Origin: Chitinolyticbacter meiyuanensis
Lineage (GTDB): Bacteria; Pseudomonadota; Gammaproteobacteria; Burkholderiales; Chitinibacteraceae
NCBI RefSeq assembly: GCF_008033135.1
Contig: NZ_CP041335.1
Coordinates: 372,001-436,000, forward strand
Length of the DNA stretch: 64,000 bases
Reading direction: 5' to 3'
The position numbers and the translations under genes were made by a program. The notes beneath the pieces are model-generated. The model did not search any database. It saw only the letters and a program-made list of their open reading frames with translations, and had not been told where the DNA came from. Shown here one piece after another: positions 26,198 to 34,747 of this stretch (positions are counted from its first letter, which is position 1; each line of letters begins with the position of its first letter).

Positions 26198-27751
26198 ATG
26201 AGCCAGACGGCCGCCGCTTCCCCCCCGCCCGCGCCGATCCGCGGGCTACAGCTGGTCCTGCTGACGTTGGCAGTGGCTTCGGCCACCTTCATGGAGGTGC
26301 TGGACACCACCATCGTCAACGTCTCGGTCTCGCATATCTCGGGCGACCTCGCGGTCAGCCCGACCCAGGGCACCTGGGCCATCAGCTCCTATGGCCTCGC
26401 CGCTGCCATCGCCGTGCCGATGACGGGCTGGCTGGCCAAGCGCTTTGGCGAGGTGCGGATGTTCACGCTGTCCGTGCTGCTGTTCACGGTGATGTCGGTG
26501 CTGTGCGGCTTCGCGCACAACCTGCCGACGCTGGTGTTCTTCCGCTTCATGCAGGGCCTGGTGTCCGGCCCCATGGTGCCGCTATCGCAGACGCTGCTGC
26601 TCGCCAACTATCCGCCGCAGAAGAAGGGCCTTGCGCTGGCGCTGTGGGCGATGACGGTGATCGTGGCGCCGATCTTCGGCCCGATGCTGGGTGGCTGGCT
26701 CACCGACAACTACAGCTGGCCGTGGATCTTCTACATCAACGTGCCAGTAGGCCTGTTGGCGGGCTTTGCCGCCTGGTCGCTGCTCAAGGGCCGCGAGACG
26801 CCCACGCAGAAGCTGCCGATCGACTACATCGGCCTCGCGCTGCTGTTCCTCGGGGTCGGCAGCCTGCAGCTGATGCTCGACAACGGCAACGACATGGACT
26901 GGTTCAGCTCCGGCTTCATCCTCACGCTGGCGGTGATCGCCGCGGTGGCGCTGTCGGTGCTGGTGGTGTGGGAGCTGACCGATCCGCATCCCATCGTCGA
27001 CCTGTCGCTGTTCAAGAGCCGCAACTTCACCATCGGCGTGCTGGCGCTGTCGCTCGGCGTGTTCTGCTTCTTCGGCAGCACCGTGCTGTTCCCGCTGTGG
27101 CTGCAGACGGTGATGGGCTACACGGCCACCTGGTCCGGCCTGGCGGTGGCGCCAGTGGGCATCCTGGCCTTCTTCATCTCGCCCATCATCGGCAAGAACA
27201 TCCAGCGGCTGGATCTGCGGCTGGTGTCGTCGTTTGCCTTCATGGTCTTCGCCGCCACCATGTTCTGGTTCGCCAGCTTCACGCTGGAAACGGCGTTCGA
27301 CCAGATCATCATCCCGCGTTTGCTGCAGGGCATCGGCGTGGCCTGCTTCTTCGTGCCGGTGAACCAGATCGTGCTGTCGGGCCTGCCGGTATCGCGGCTG
27401 GCGGCGGCCTCCGGCCTGGCGAACTTCTTCCGCACCATCGCCGGCAGCTTCGCCACCGCGATCGCCGTGTTCACCTGGGATCACCGCGCCACCTTCCACC
27501 ATGCGCGGCTGACCGAGCATGTGACCAGCGGCGATCCGGCCACCGTCGATTACGTGGCGCGGCTGCACCAGCTCGGCCTGCCGGGCGATACCGCCTATGC
27601 GCAGATCGACAAGGTGATCGGACAGCAGGCCTTCCAGATCGCCACCACCGAGGTGTTCTGGGGGCTGGGTGTGATCTTCGTATTGCTGATGGCCATCGTC
27701 TGGCTCGCCAAGCCGCCGTTTGGCAGCGTCGGTGGTGCCGGCGGGCACTGA
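26198..27751 (+). CDS. emrB: DHA2-family MFS multidrug transporter (EmrB/QacA)
   Basis: This 517-residue transporter has 14 predicted membrane helices and the DHA2 motifs: LDTTIVNVSVSHI in helix 1, the motif-A-like GWLAKRFGEVRMF loop, and GPMLGGWLTDNYSWPWIFYINVPVG (motif C region). It should export hydrophobic drugs or fatty acids by proton antiport, working with EmrA and NodT. It is the last gene of the operon before a terminator. Confidence 0.94.
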   Translation: MSQTAAASPPPAPIRGLQLVLLTLAVASATFMEVLDTTIVNVSVSHISGDLAVSPTQGTWAISSYGLAAAIAVPMTGWLAKRFGEVRMFTLSVLLFTVMSVLCGFAHNLPTLVFFRFMQGLVSGPMVPLSQTLLLANYPPQKKGLALALWAMTVIVAPIFGPMLGGWLTDNYSWPWIFYINVPVGLLAGFAAWSLLKGRETPTQKLPIDYIGLALLFLGVGSLQLMLDNGNDMDWFSSGFILTLAVIAAVALSVLVVWELTDPHPIVDLSLFKSRNFTIGVLALSLGVFCFFGSTVLFPLWLQTVMGYTATWSGLAVAPVGILAFFISPIIGKNIQRLDLRLVSSFAFMVFAATMFWFASFTLETAFDQIIIPRLLQGIGVACFFVPVNQIVLSGLPVSRLAAASGLANFFRTIAGSFATAIAVFTWDHRATFHHARLTEHVTSGDPATVDYVARLHQLGLPGDTAYAQIDKVIGQQAFQIATTEVFWGLGVIFVLLMAIVWLAKPPFGSVGGAGGH

Positions 27752-27762
27752 TGGCAAAACGA

Positions 27763-27793
27763 CAAACAAGCCGCCCAACGGGCGGCTTTGTTG
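27763..27793 (+). terminator. Efflux operon terminator
   Basis: GCCGCCC and GGGCGGC pair across AAC and run into TTTGTT, 12 bp after the emrB stop. Confidence 0.85.
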
Positions 27794-27883
27794 CATCCAC
27801 ATGTCGTGTGCACGGGCGTACACTGGACAGCCATCAAAACTGATGTTAAGAAAGCGCTTTCATGACGAACGGAAGAATTTAGC

Positions 27884-28243
27884 GTGCATACGGTCGCTGT
27901 CTTTGTCGCCGCTCTGGTGGTGTTGCTGCACCTCTATTTCATGGTGCTCGAAATGTTCTACTGGACGCGGCCATTGGGGCGGCGGGTGTTCCGGCTGAAC
28001 GAGGAGTTCGCCTACCAGAGCCGCCTGCTGGCGGCCAACCAGGGCCTGTACAACGGCTTCCTCGCCATTGGCCTTGCCTGGGGGCTGGCGATGGGGCCGG
28101 CCGGTCACGGCATCCAGCTGTTCTTCCTCGGTTGCGTGATCTGCGCCGGCGTGTTCGGCGCCGCCACGGTCGGCCGCCGCATCCTGTGGGTACAGGCGGC
28201 TCCGGCCACCGCGGCATTGCTGCTGCTGTTGGCCACCCGCTAG
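27884..28243 (+). CDS. DUF1304 family membrane protein
   Basis: This 119-residue four-helix membrane protein matches DUF1304, with the characteristic EMFYWTRPLGRRVF and ANQGLYNGFLAIGLAWG segments. Function is unknown. It starts with GTG; a GGAAG ribosome site lies 8 bases upstream and no ATG fits the frame. It ends 4 bases inside the convergent epimerase gene's stop. Confidence 0.85.
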   Translation: MHTVAVFVAALVVLLHLYFMVLEMFYWTRPLGRRVFRLNEEFAYQSRLLAANQGLYNGFLAIGLAWGLAMGPAGHGIQLFFLGCVICAGVFGAATVGRRILWVQAAPATAALLLLLATR

Positions 28244-29217
28244 GCGCTGGCCGGCTCGGCTGCTGCACCAGCCACATCGGGCAGGCAGCCCAGTCCGCGC
28301 AAGGTGGTGGCCACCGCCAGATCCAGCGGCGTGCGCGGCTCGGCGCCCAGCGTGGCAACCAGCTTGTCGTTGGCAAGGCGCAGGCTATGGCGCCAGTAGG
28401 GCTGGATCTCGCGTAACTCGCGCATCAGCGGCACCACCGGTGCCAGCGCACGCACCAGCCACCAGGGGAAACGGCGCCAAGCCAGGTCCGGCCGGCTGCT
28501 GGCGCGGATGATCGCCCCCACCAGTTGCTCGCCATCCCCATCCCAGTGCCCGGCTATCTGGTAGACGGCATGGTCGTCGAGCGCATCGCCCAGTTCGACC
28601 AGGCGCAGCATGATTTCGGCCACATCGGGCAGGTAGGCCCACTGGTGACCGACGGTGCCGAGCAGATTCACCGCACCGATCGGTTGCCCCGGCGTGATCA
28701 AGCCCTGGGCAAACCAGCTGTTGCGGCTGCGTGGACCGAAGTAGTCGCCGGCCCGCACAATCAGCGTTCGTGCCCGGCCTTGCGCCGCCGCCTGCTGCAG
28801 CCGGCTTTCCAGCATCACGCGGATCTCGCCCTTGCGGGTATCCGGGTCTTGCGGCGTGGCCTCGGTGATCACGCGGTCACCGGCCGCGTAGTTGTAGACG
28901 GTACCCGGCAATACGATGCGCGCCCCATTCGCTTCGGCGGCGGCGATGGTGTTGGCTATCATCGGCAACACCCACTGTCCCCAGTTGCGATAGCCCGGGG
29001 GATTGACCGCATGCACGATCAGCGCACTGCCTGCAGCGGCACGCAACACATCGTCGCGGTTCAGCGCGTCGCCGGCGTGCCAGCGGATGCCGTTGTCCGG
29101 CCGACTGGCCGCAATGCGTGTCAGCGCGTGAACCTGCCAGCCGCGTGCCAGCAGCTTGGCCGCCACTTCCCCGCCGATGCCACCGGTTGCGCCCAGTACC
29201 AATGCCTGTTTTGCCAT
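28240..29217 (-). CDS. NAD(P)-dependent epimerase/NmrA-like protein
   Basis: This 325-residue Rossmann-fold protein begins with the cofactor motif VLGATGGIGG (residues 7-16) and keeps the extended-SDR layout (PGYRNWGQWVLPM, GTVYNYAAGD). The catalytic Tyr is not clearly followed by the usual x3-Lys, so it may be an atypical SDR or a redox sensor. It is divergent from a LysR regulator with 110 bp between starts, which suggests it is the regulator's target. Start ATG 29217 has a GGAGA site. Confidence 0.75.
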   Translation of the reverse strand: MAKQALVLGATGGIGGEVAAKLLARGWQVHALTRIAASRPDNGIRWHAGDALNRDDVLRAAAGSALIVHAVNPPGYRNWGQWVLPMIANTIAAAEANGARIVLPGTVYNYAAGDRVITEATPQDPDTRKGEIRVMLESRLQQAAAQGRARTLIVRAGDYFGPRSRNSWFAQGLITPGQPIGAVNLLGTVGHQWAYLPDVAEIMLRLVELGDALDDHAVYQIAGHWDGDGEQLVGAIIRASSRPDLAWRRFPWWLVRALAPVVPLMRELREIQPYWRHSLRLANDKLVATLGAEPRTPLDLAVATTLRGLGCLPDVAGAAAEPASA

Positions 29218-29293
29218 GTTCTGTCTCCGAGGATGTGCCGCGCCGTGGCGGCGGGATGGCTGCACTGTGCGCTCGTCACCGCCAAAACAGAAT

Positions 29294-29307
29294 TGCCTAT
29301 CCAGGCA
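29294..29307 (+). promoter_or_regulatory. Inverted repeat, candidate LysR binding site
   Basis: TGCCT-ATCC-AGGCA lies in the divergent region between the epimerase and LysR genes, about 20 bp before the LysR start, close to the T-N11-A shape used by LysR regulators. Confidence 0.4.
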
Positions 29308-29327
29308 TGGTTGATATACAAAAATGC

Positions 29328-30227
29328 ATGACCTTCATCGACCCCCCCTGGGATCTCTACCGCACACTGCTGGCCGTGCTCGAGCACGGCTCGCTCTCCG
29401 CCGCCGCCCGTGCGCTGGGGCTGGCCCAGCCAACGGTAGGCCGGCAGATCGAGGCACTGGAAACACAACTGGGCTTGCCGCTGTTCACCCGCTCGCAGAC
29501 GGGGTTGCTGCCCACCGACGCCGCACGCGCATTACGGCCGCACACCGAGGCAATGCGTGCCAGCGCCGCGGCGCTGTTACGGCTGGCGCAGGGCAGTGCC
29601 GACGAGGTACGCGGCGCGGTGCGGATCACCGCGGCGGAGATGGTCGGTATTGAATTGCTACCGCCGCTGTTGGCCACGCTGCGCGAACAGCACGCCGAGC
29701 TCGTGCTGGAACTGGTGCTGTCGGACCAGCTGCAGAACCTGCTGCAGCGCGACGCCGACATCGCGGTGCGGATGAGCCCACCAACGCAGGATGCCCTGCT
29801 GGCGCAGAAGGTGGGGACGGTGGGACTGGGGCTGTATGCGCACCGCGACTACGCCCAACGCCATGGCTTGCCGCAGCGCCTGGACGAACTGGCGCAACAC
29901 GCGCTGATCGGCTTCGATACCGAGCTGCCGTATATCCGCCGGCTACGCGAGCGGCTGGCGCTGCCAATCGACCGCGACGACTTCGCCGTGCGCAGCGACA
30001 ACACCTTGGCGCAACTCGCGCTGCTGCGCGCCGGCTTCGGCATCGCCTTCTGCCATCACGGCATCGCCGCGCGCGACCCGGCCCTGCTGCCGGTGCTGGC
30101 GCAGGACTTCGGCTTTGGGCTGGATACCTGGGTGTTGATGCACGAGGATCTGCGCGGTAGCCGGCGCCATCGGGTGGTGTTCGATGCGCTGGCGGAGGGC
30201 CTGCGCGCGCATCTGGCCAGGCCGTGA
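29328..30227 (+). CDS. LysR family transcriptional regulator
   Basis: This 299-residue protein has an N-terminal winged helix (about 8-68: LLAVLEHGSLSAAARALGLAQPTVGRQIEALE) and a periplasmic-binding-protein-like effector domain (about 92-295). It is divergent from the NmrA-like epimerase gene and probably controls it. The ATG at 29328 is favoured over upstream codons because the winged helix begins a few residues later. Confidence 0.9.
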   Translation: MTFIDPPWDLYRTLLAVLEHGSLSAAARALGLAQPTVGRQIEALETQLGLPLFTRSQTGLLPTDAARALRPHTEAMRASAAALLRLAQGSADEVRGAVRITAAEMVGIELLPPLLATLREQHAELVLELVLSDQLQNLLQRDADIAVRMSPPTQDALLAQKVGTVGLGLYAHRDYAQRHGLPQRLDELAQHALIGFDTELPYIRRLRERLALPIDRDDFAVRSDNTLAQLALLRAGFGIAFCHHGIAARDPALLPVLAQDFGFGLDTWVLMHEDLRGSRRHRVVFDALAEGLRAHLARP

Positions 30228-30230
30228 GCG

Positions 30231-31025
30231 CTATTTCTCCGCGCGTACGCCGAGCTTGGCCTTGCCGCTGCTGCGATCGATGTGCAGCACCAGGCGCTTG
30301 GCACCGCAGACATTGACGTCAGCAGCGTAGACCGGCTCGATCAGTTCGAGAAATTCGAACTTCATGTCGATCAGGCAATCGACCGGTTGCTTGATCTTCA
30401 CGTTGACTGCTTGGCCCGTCTCCAGATCGTCGGATTCGCCCAATAAAGGAATCCACTCATCGCTGGTGCCTGGTCGCCGGTATTCGGCCTTCATCACGAT
30501 GTTCTTCAGCGTGTTCTTGAGTTCCAGCGACAGCTCCGCAGGCTTGGCCGAGCCGCGTTGCCAGTCGCGCATGAAGTTCAACGCACCAAGGCGGTTTTCC
30601 TGGCGGGTGCTCTTAGGGTAGTCATCCTTGCAGGAGACGCTGACACGCATCCTGTCACTCAGATCGTTGCCCAGCCAGTCGTAGAGCGCATTGTCGATCT
30701 CTTTCTGCGCACGGCCATCCCAGCGCACGAAGGCGCTGGTGAAACCGGCGCCACCACTGCCGTCGCCGCAGTCGCGGGAAAAGCGCATCACCCAATACCC
30801 TTCGGGAACGACCTTGGTGACGGCAAGAATCTGATAGTCGTAGCCGTACGGTGTGCCCAGGCCGCTGACATCGGTGACGAACAGCAGAAACTGCCGCTCC
30901 AGCCGCTCGGTCTTCACCGTGTAGCCGTAGTGTGGTGTTTGCGGATTCTCCCAGGCGGCCGGCGCGGCCAGGCCCTGGGTGGTCCAGAGCAGGCACAGGG
31001 CGGCAAGGCTGGCGGATCGGATCAT
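30231..31025 (-). CDS. Secreted protein of unknown function
   Basis: This 264-residue protein has a signal peptide (about 1-21, ending GLAAPA) and then a soluble periplasmic domain with no family I recognise. Four cysteines (in SRDCGDGSGG, SVSCKDD, VDCLID and VNVCGAK) could form two disulfides. Start ATG 31025 has a GAGG ribosome site. It ends 3 bp after the convergent LysR gene. Confidence 0.6.
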   Translation of the reverse strand: MIRSASLAALCLLWTTQGLAAPAAWENPQTPHYGYTVKTERLERQFLLFVTDVSGLGTPYGYDYQILAVTKVVPEGYWVMRFSRDCGDGSGGAGFTSAFVRWDGRAQKEIDNALYDWLGNDLSDRMRVSVSCKDDYPKSTRQENRLGALNFMRDWQRGSAKPAELSLELKNTLKNIVMKAEYRRPGTSDEWIPLLGESDDLETGQAVNVKIKQPVDCLIDMKFEFLELIEPVYAADVNVCGAKRLVLHIDRSSGKAKLGVRAEK

Positions 31026-31126
31026 CGTTGCCTCGGGCATCAGCTAAGCTGTGGCAGTGTACGAAGCCGCCGGTCTGGCGTCGACGGCCTCGTCGCCAGC
31101 GGCGTGTGCTCTGCCACAGTGCGGGC

Positions 31127-31351
31127 TCAGTCCGCTGCCGTCACCACGCGGATCTCGACACCGTCCAGCGTCACCACCTGGCCGGCGCGGATCTTGTTGG
31201 TCTTGCGCAGCTCCTGCACGCCGTCGACCGAGACGGCGCCACTGGCGACCAGCGCCTTGCCGGCGCCGCCGCTGTCGGCCACACCGGCGAGTTTCAACAG
31301 GTCGCACAGCGCGATGTAGTCCTGGTACAGCTGGATTTCGAGGATTTGCAT
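31127..31351 (-). CDS. S4-domain RNA-binding protein (YbcJ-like)
   Basis: This 74-residue protein is essentially one S4 domain (YIALCDLLKLAGVADSGGAGKALVASGAVSVDG), matching the YbcJ family of small RNA-binding proteins. It lies 30 bp after the FAD enzyme gene on the same strand and is probably co-transcribed with it. Confidence 0.85.
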   Translation of the reverse strand: MQILEIQLYQDYIALCDLLKLAGVADSGGAGKALVASGAVSVDGVQELRKTNKIRAGQVVTLDGVEIRVVTAAD

Positions 31352-31381
31352 ATCGGTGTTCCTGGAATCTGGGTGGGATGT

Positions 31382-32995
31382 TTATGCCGTCATGGCGCGA
31401 GCAACGGCTTCGGCGATCTCGATGCCGTCCACACCGGCCGACAGGATGCCGCCAGCGTAGCCGGCACCTTCGCCCGCAGGAAACAGGCCCTTCACGTTGA
31501 GGCTCTGCAGCGTATCGCGGTCGCGGGTGATGCGCAGCGGCGAGCTGGTGCGCGTTTCCACGCCGGTCAGCAGCGCGTCGTGCATGCTGTAACCGCGGAT
31601 CTGTCGCTCGAACGCGGGCAGCGCCTCGCGCATCGCGGTGATGGCGTAGTCCGGCAGCGCCAGCGCCAGATCGGTCAGTGTCACGCCTGGCGTATACGAC
31701 GGCGCGACCGAGCCGAAGTCTTTCGATGGCTTGCCAGCAAGGAAATCGCCGACCAGCTGGGCGGGGGCGTTGTAGTCGCCGCCACCGAGCTCGAACGCGC
31801 GCGATTCGAGCTGGCGCTGGAATTCGATGCCGGCCAGCACGCCACCGGGATAATCATCCGGCGTGATGCCGACGACGAAGCCGGCATTGGCGTTGCGCTC
31901 GTTGCGCGAGTACTGGCTCATGCCGTTGGTGACCACGCGGTTCGGCTCGCTGGTGGCGGCGACCACGGTGCCGCCGGGGCACATGCAGAAGCTGTAGACG
32001 GAGCGGCCGTTGCTGGCGTGGTGCACCAGCTTGTAATCGGCGGCGCCGAGGATGGGGTTGCCGGCCGACGGGCCAAAGCGCGCGGCGTCGATCACCGATT
32101 GCGGGTGCTCGATGCGGAAGCCGACCGAGAACGGCTTGGCCTCCATGAACACGCCGTGGCCGTGCAGCATCTCGAAGGTATCGCGCGCGCTGTGGCCCAG
32201 CGCCAGCACCACGTGATCCGATTCGATCACGCTGCCGTCGGCCAGCTTCACCCCGCGCAGCTGCAAGCCGTCGCCGGATTTTTCCAGCAGCAGGTCGTCC
32301 ACCTTGTGATTGAAGCGGATCTCGCCACCGAGGGCGACGATCTTGGTGCGCATCTCCTCGATCATGCTCACCAGGCGGAAGGTGCCGATGTGCGGCTTGC
32401 TCACATATTCGATCTCCGGCGGCGCCCCGGCGGCAACGAACTCCTTCAACACCTTGCGGCCGAGAAAGCGCGGATCGCGGATCTGGCTGTAGAGCTTGCC
32501 GTCCGAAAAGGTGCCGGCGCCGCCTTCACCGAACTGCACATTGGAATCCGGATTGAGCTCGCGCTTGCGCCACAGCCCCCACGTATCCTTGGTGCGCTCG
32601 CGCACCGCCTTGCCGCGTTCGAGCACGATGGGGTTGAAGCCCATCTCGGCAAGGATCAGCGCGGCAAACAGGCCACAGGGGCCGAAGCCGACCACCAGCG
32701 GGCGTTTGGCCGGCGGGGAAGCCAGCTGCGCGACATGGCGGTAGCCCATGTCCGGCGTGGTGCTGACGCAGCGGTCGGCTTCGAAGCGCTTCAGCAGCGC
32801 GGCTTCATGCTTTACTTCGGCATCTACCGTGTAGACCAAAAGGATGGCGGCCTTCTTGCGGGCATCGTAGGCGCGCTGGAACACGGTGAAGTTGAGCAGG
32901 TCTGCTGGTTTGATGCCGAGCTTCTTGATGACGGCGGCTGGGAGTTCTTCTTCGGTGTGGGTGAGGGGGAGCTTGATTTCGGTGACGCGGATCAT
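31382..32995 (-). CDS. NAD(P)/FAD-dependent oxidoreductase (COG2509 type)
   Basis: This 537-residue protein has a preceding small domain (about 1-85), the FAD-binding motif VVGFGPCGLFAALILAEMG (about 100-118), a second conserved block GEGGAGTFSDGKLYSQ, and a C-terminal GLFPAGEGAGYAGGILSAGVDG flavin-contact region. These match the uncharacterised FAD-dependent dehydrogenase family COG2509. The reaction is unknown. It is the first gene of a pair with the S4 protein. Confidence 0.85.
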   Translation of the reverse strand: MIRVTEIKLPLTHTEEELPAAVIKKLGIKPADLLNFTVFQRAYDARKKAAILLVYTVDAEVKHEAALLKRFEADRCVSTTPDMGYRHVAQLASPPAKRPLVVGFGPCGLFAALILAEMGFNPIVLERGKAVRERTKDTWGLWRKRELNPDSNVQFGEGGAGTFSDGKLYSQIRDPRFLGRKVLKEFVAAGAPPEIEYVSKPHIGTFRLVSMIEEMRTKIVALGGEIRFNHKVDDLLLEKSGDGLQLRGVKLADGSVIESDHVVLALGHSARDTFEMLHGHGVFMEAKPFSVGFRIEHPQSVIDAARFGPSAGNPILGAADYKLVHHASNGRSVYSFCMCPGGTVVAATSEPNRVVTNGMSQYSRNERNANAGFVVGITPDDYPGGVLAGIEFQRQLESRAFELGGGDYNAPAQLVGDFLAGKPSKDFGSVAPSYTPGVTLTDLALALPDYAITAMREALPAFERQIRGYSMHDALLTGVETRTSSPLRITRDRDTLQSLNVKGLFPAGEGAGYAGGILSAGVDGIEIAEAVARAMTA

Positions 32996-33098
32996 GGTGT
33001 GGGTCCTGGTGGCTTGTTACGCCACAAATTGACGGGATTGCTGGTGGTGCTGTGCCGACGCGGTGGTGTTTGCGGCGGCTGGTTGTTTTGTTTGCTTA
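32996..33098. other. Non-coding gap left of the inverted-repeat unit
   Basis: This GC-rich leader of the FAD enzyme shows no gene. The left arm of the inverted repeat begins at about 33099. Confidence 0.4.
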
Positions 33099-33292
33099 GC
33101 GCCTTCGGCGCGGGTGTTTACATGCCGGTTCCGCCCGGCGGACGGGTTCATTTCTTTTGCTTCGCCAAAAGAAACGAACCAAAGAAAAGGCGACCCCTGC
33201 CTTACGGCCCTCCGGGCTGCCCTCAGTCGGTCGCGAGCCTAGGTCTCGCTCCACTCCTTCGGCGCTTGGCAAAGGGGAGGAAAACCATGTGC
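33099..33292 (+). repeat. Left arm of a ~193-bp inverted repeat
   Basis: This arm is nearly identical to the reverse complement of 34505-34697. It contains an internal hairpin (TTTCTTTTG/CAAAAGAAA), the GCCCGGCGGAC block and a conserved end AAAACCATGTGC. It can be translated into a spurious peptide rich in KRNEPKKRRPLPYG, a string I associate with dispersed repeats in other betaproteobacteria. It has no coding function. Confidence 0.8.
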
Positions 33293-33431
33293 CGGCTCTT
33301 GTACCAAGGCGTGACGCCGCTGTACACCCAGTGAGCCCCGGAGCGTGCGTTGCCCGGCTTCCGAGGAGGCATTTGGGGTGAGGTGAGCGCTACGTGTTAT
33401 GCAAAGTGCAAGACTGAACCCCGGCTACATG
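33293..33431. other. Gap inside the repeat unit, 3' of the S41-like gene
   Basis: About 140 bp between the left repeat arm and the stop of the AT-rich gene; no gene or clear terminator is seen. Confidence 0.4.
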
Positions 33432-34409
33432 TTAGTGCGAATGACCTAGAAGACTATCTCGAATTTCCTCTGGAATTAAGAGGTTGGTCCCAATTGATTC
33501 AAGTGTCGAGTTTTCTAGTGGAAAATCAGGGGTCAATCCCTTGTTTTTAAGCGACCCCCCGTTTGGAAGCTGCCACTCTGCAGGGTCTTTCCCATTTGAA
33601 TCTATGGCCGTCATTCCTGCTGTCTTTTTTCCTGCGATTTTTGCTCTGCCATGTGACTGCAATCCTGCAACAACGAGCTCCGCACTGCCTGCGGTTTTTT
33701 CGTCTACCAGGGTTAAAAGCGGAAGGGTTTTTAAGTAATTAGGAACGTCAGAAAGAAAATCGATTTTTATTTCATCTTTTTGATAGAATTTTTTCCCGGT
33801 TTTGATGATGAAAGTGCTGTTGTTTTGTTTTAATTCGGCAATTTTTAAGTCGGCTTCCATGAATACAGAGGCCAACCCCGATGATTCGTATATCAGCCCC
33901 CCCGAGTTGCCTCGAACGTCGAGGACAATGAATTCTGGGGCGAAGGTTGGTAGTTTTTGCAGTTGATACCCTAGGTCTCGAGTCAATCCACGATAGATTT
34001 TTCTGATCTTTATGCTCAAAACAGCATTGTCTTCTGAGTGGGATATCTGAATGGATTCTTTTGCGGAATTGAGGGAAAATTTAACGGGAACATATAACTT
34101 CGCGTCAACGGGGTCCCCGGTTTTTGTTCGAGCAGGCGAAAACCTAGCATTCATAACTGCAGTCTTAGCTGCTTCATCTAGTGCGGCGTACCCAGATGTT
34201 TTTGAGACTCTAATATCCTTTGGTTCGCCATTTTTTGAAACGATCAGAGAAACCAAAACGCTTCCTTCTTCATGGTTCTCTATAGAGGTTTTTGGATACT
34301 TTACCTGCAGCCCGGTTGGGAGTTGCGTATGATCCGGAGTTGCGTCCTGAGCGCTGGCAAAACGGGCAATGGCAATGACGGCAAAAGAGATGAATAGCAG
34401 TTTACGCAT
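33432..34409 (-). CDS. Secreted protein with TonB C-terminal and S41 protease-like domains
   Basis: This 325-residue protein has a signal peptide (about 1-20), a TonB C-terminal-like domain (about 28-115: GSVLVSLIVSKNGEPKDIRV, SSGYAALDEAAK-like spacing, NARFSPA) and a C-terminal S41-protease-like domain (about 125-310: FIVLDVRGNSGG, AELVVAGLQSHGRAKIAGKKTAG). The nucleophile loop reads TAGSAE rather than the usual TASAxE, and the Lys of the CtpA-type FGKG motif is Met, so proteolytic activity is doubtful. The DNA is markedly AT-rich compared with its neighbours and is framed by inverted repeats, which suggests horizontal acquisition. The function is unknown. Confidence 0.7.
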   Translation of the reverse strand: MRKLLFISFAVIAIARFASAQDATPDHTQLPTGLQVKYPKTSIENHEEGSVLVSLIVSKNGEPKDIRVSKTSGYAALDEAAKTAVMNARFSPARTKTGDPVDAKLYVPVKFSLNSAKESIQISHSEDNAVLSIKIRKIYRGLTRDLGYQLQKLPTFAPEFIVLDVRGNSGGLIYESSGLASVFMEADLKIAELKQNNSTFIIKTGKKFYQKDEIKIDFLSDVPNYLKTLPLLTLVDEKTAGSAELVVAGLQSHGRAKIAGKKTAGMTAIDSNGKDPAEWQLPNGGSLKNKGLTPDFPLENSTLESIGTNLLIPEEIRDSLLGHSH

Positions 34410-34504
34410 CGCAAATTAGACGATAGTTATCTTTGAGTATAGGGAAATTAGGGTCAGACCACGCATAAAGTCACGAAGCCTCGTTTGCTTTTACACAAAT
34501 GCGG
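34410..34504. other. Gap inside the repeat unit, upstream of the S41-like gene
   Basis: AT-rich leader between the gene start and the right repeat arm; it should hold the promoter, but no convincing -35/-10 pair was found. Confidence 0.35.
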
Positions 34505-34697
34505 GCACATGGTTTTCCTCCCCTTTGCCAAGCGCCGAGGGAGTGGAGCGAGACCTTAGGCTCGCGACCGACTGAGGGTAGCCCGGAGGGCCGTAAGGCA
34601 GGGGTCGCCTTTTCTTTGGTTCGTTTCTTTTGGCGAAGCAAAAGAAATGAACCCGTCCGCCGGGCGGAACCGGCATCAACCCCCGCGCCGCAGGCGC
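34505..34697 (-). repeat. Right arm of the ~193-bp inverted repeat
   Basis: This is the reverse-complement partner of 33099-33292 with only a few substitutions and single-base indels. The two arms enclose about 1.2 kb. Confidence 0.8.
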
Positions 34698-34747
34698 TAC
34701 CCGCAGCCTTCGCTCTATCTCAACCGACGCGCAACCCGCGTCACTCA

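Noticed and set aside
33120..33260. Small frame in the repeat arm translating to KRNEPKKRRPLPYG
   Set aside because: The same string occurs in both repeat arms in opposite orientation; it is a translated non-coding repeat.
30932..33334. 800-codon plus-strand frame across several minus-strand genes
   Set aside because: It spans the reverse complement of three real genes and part of the repeat arm; no domain is seen.
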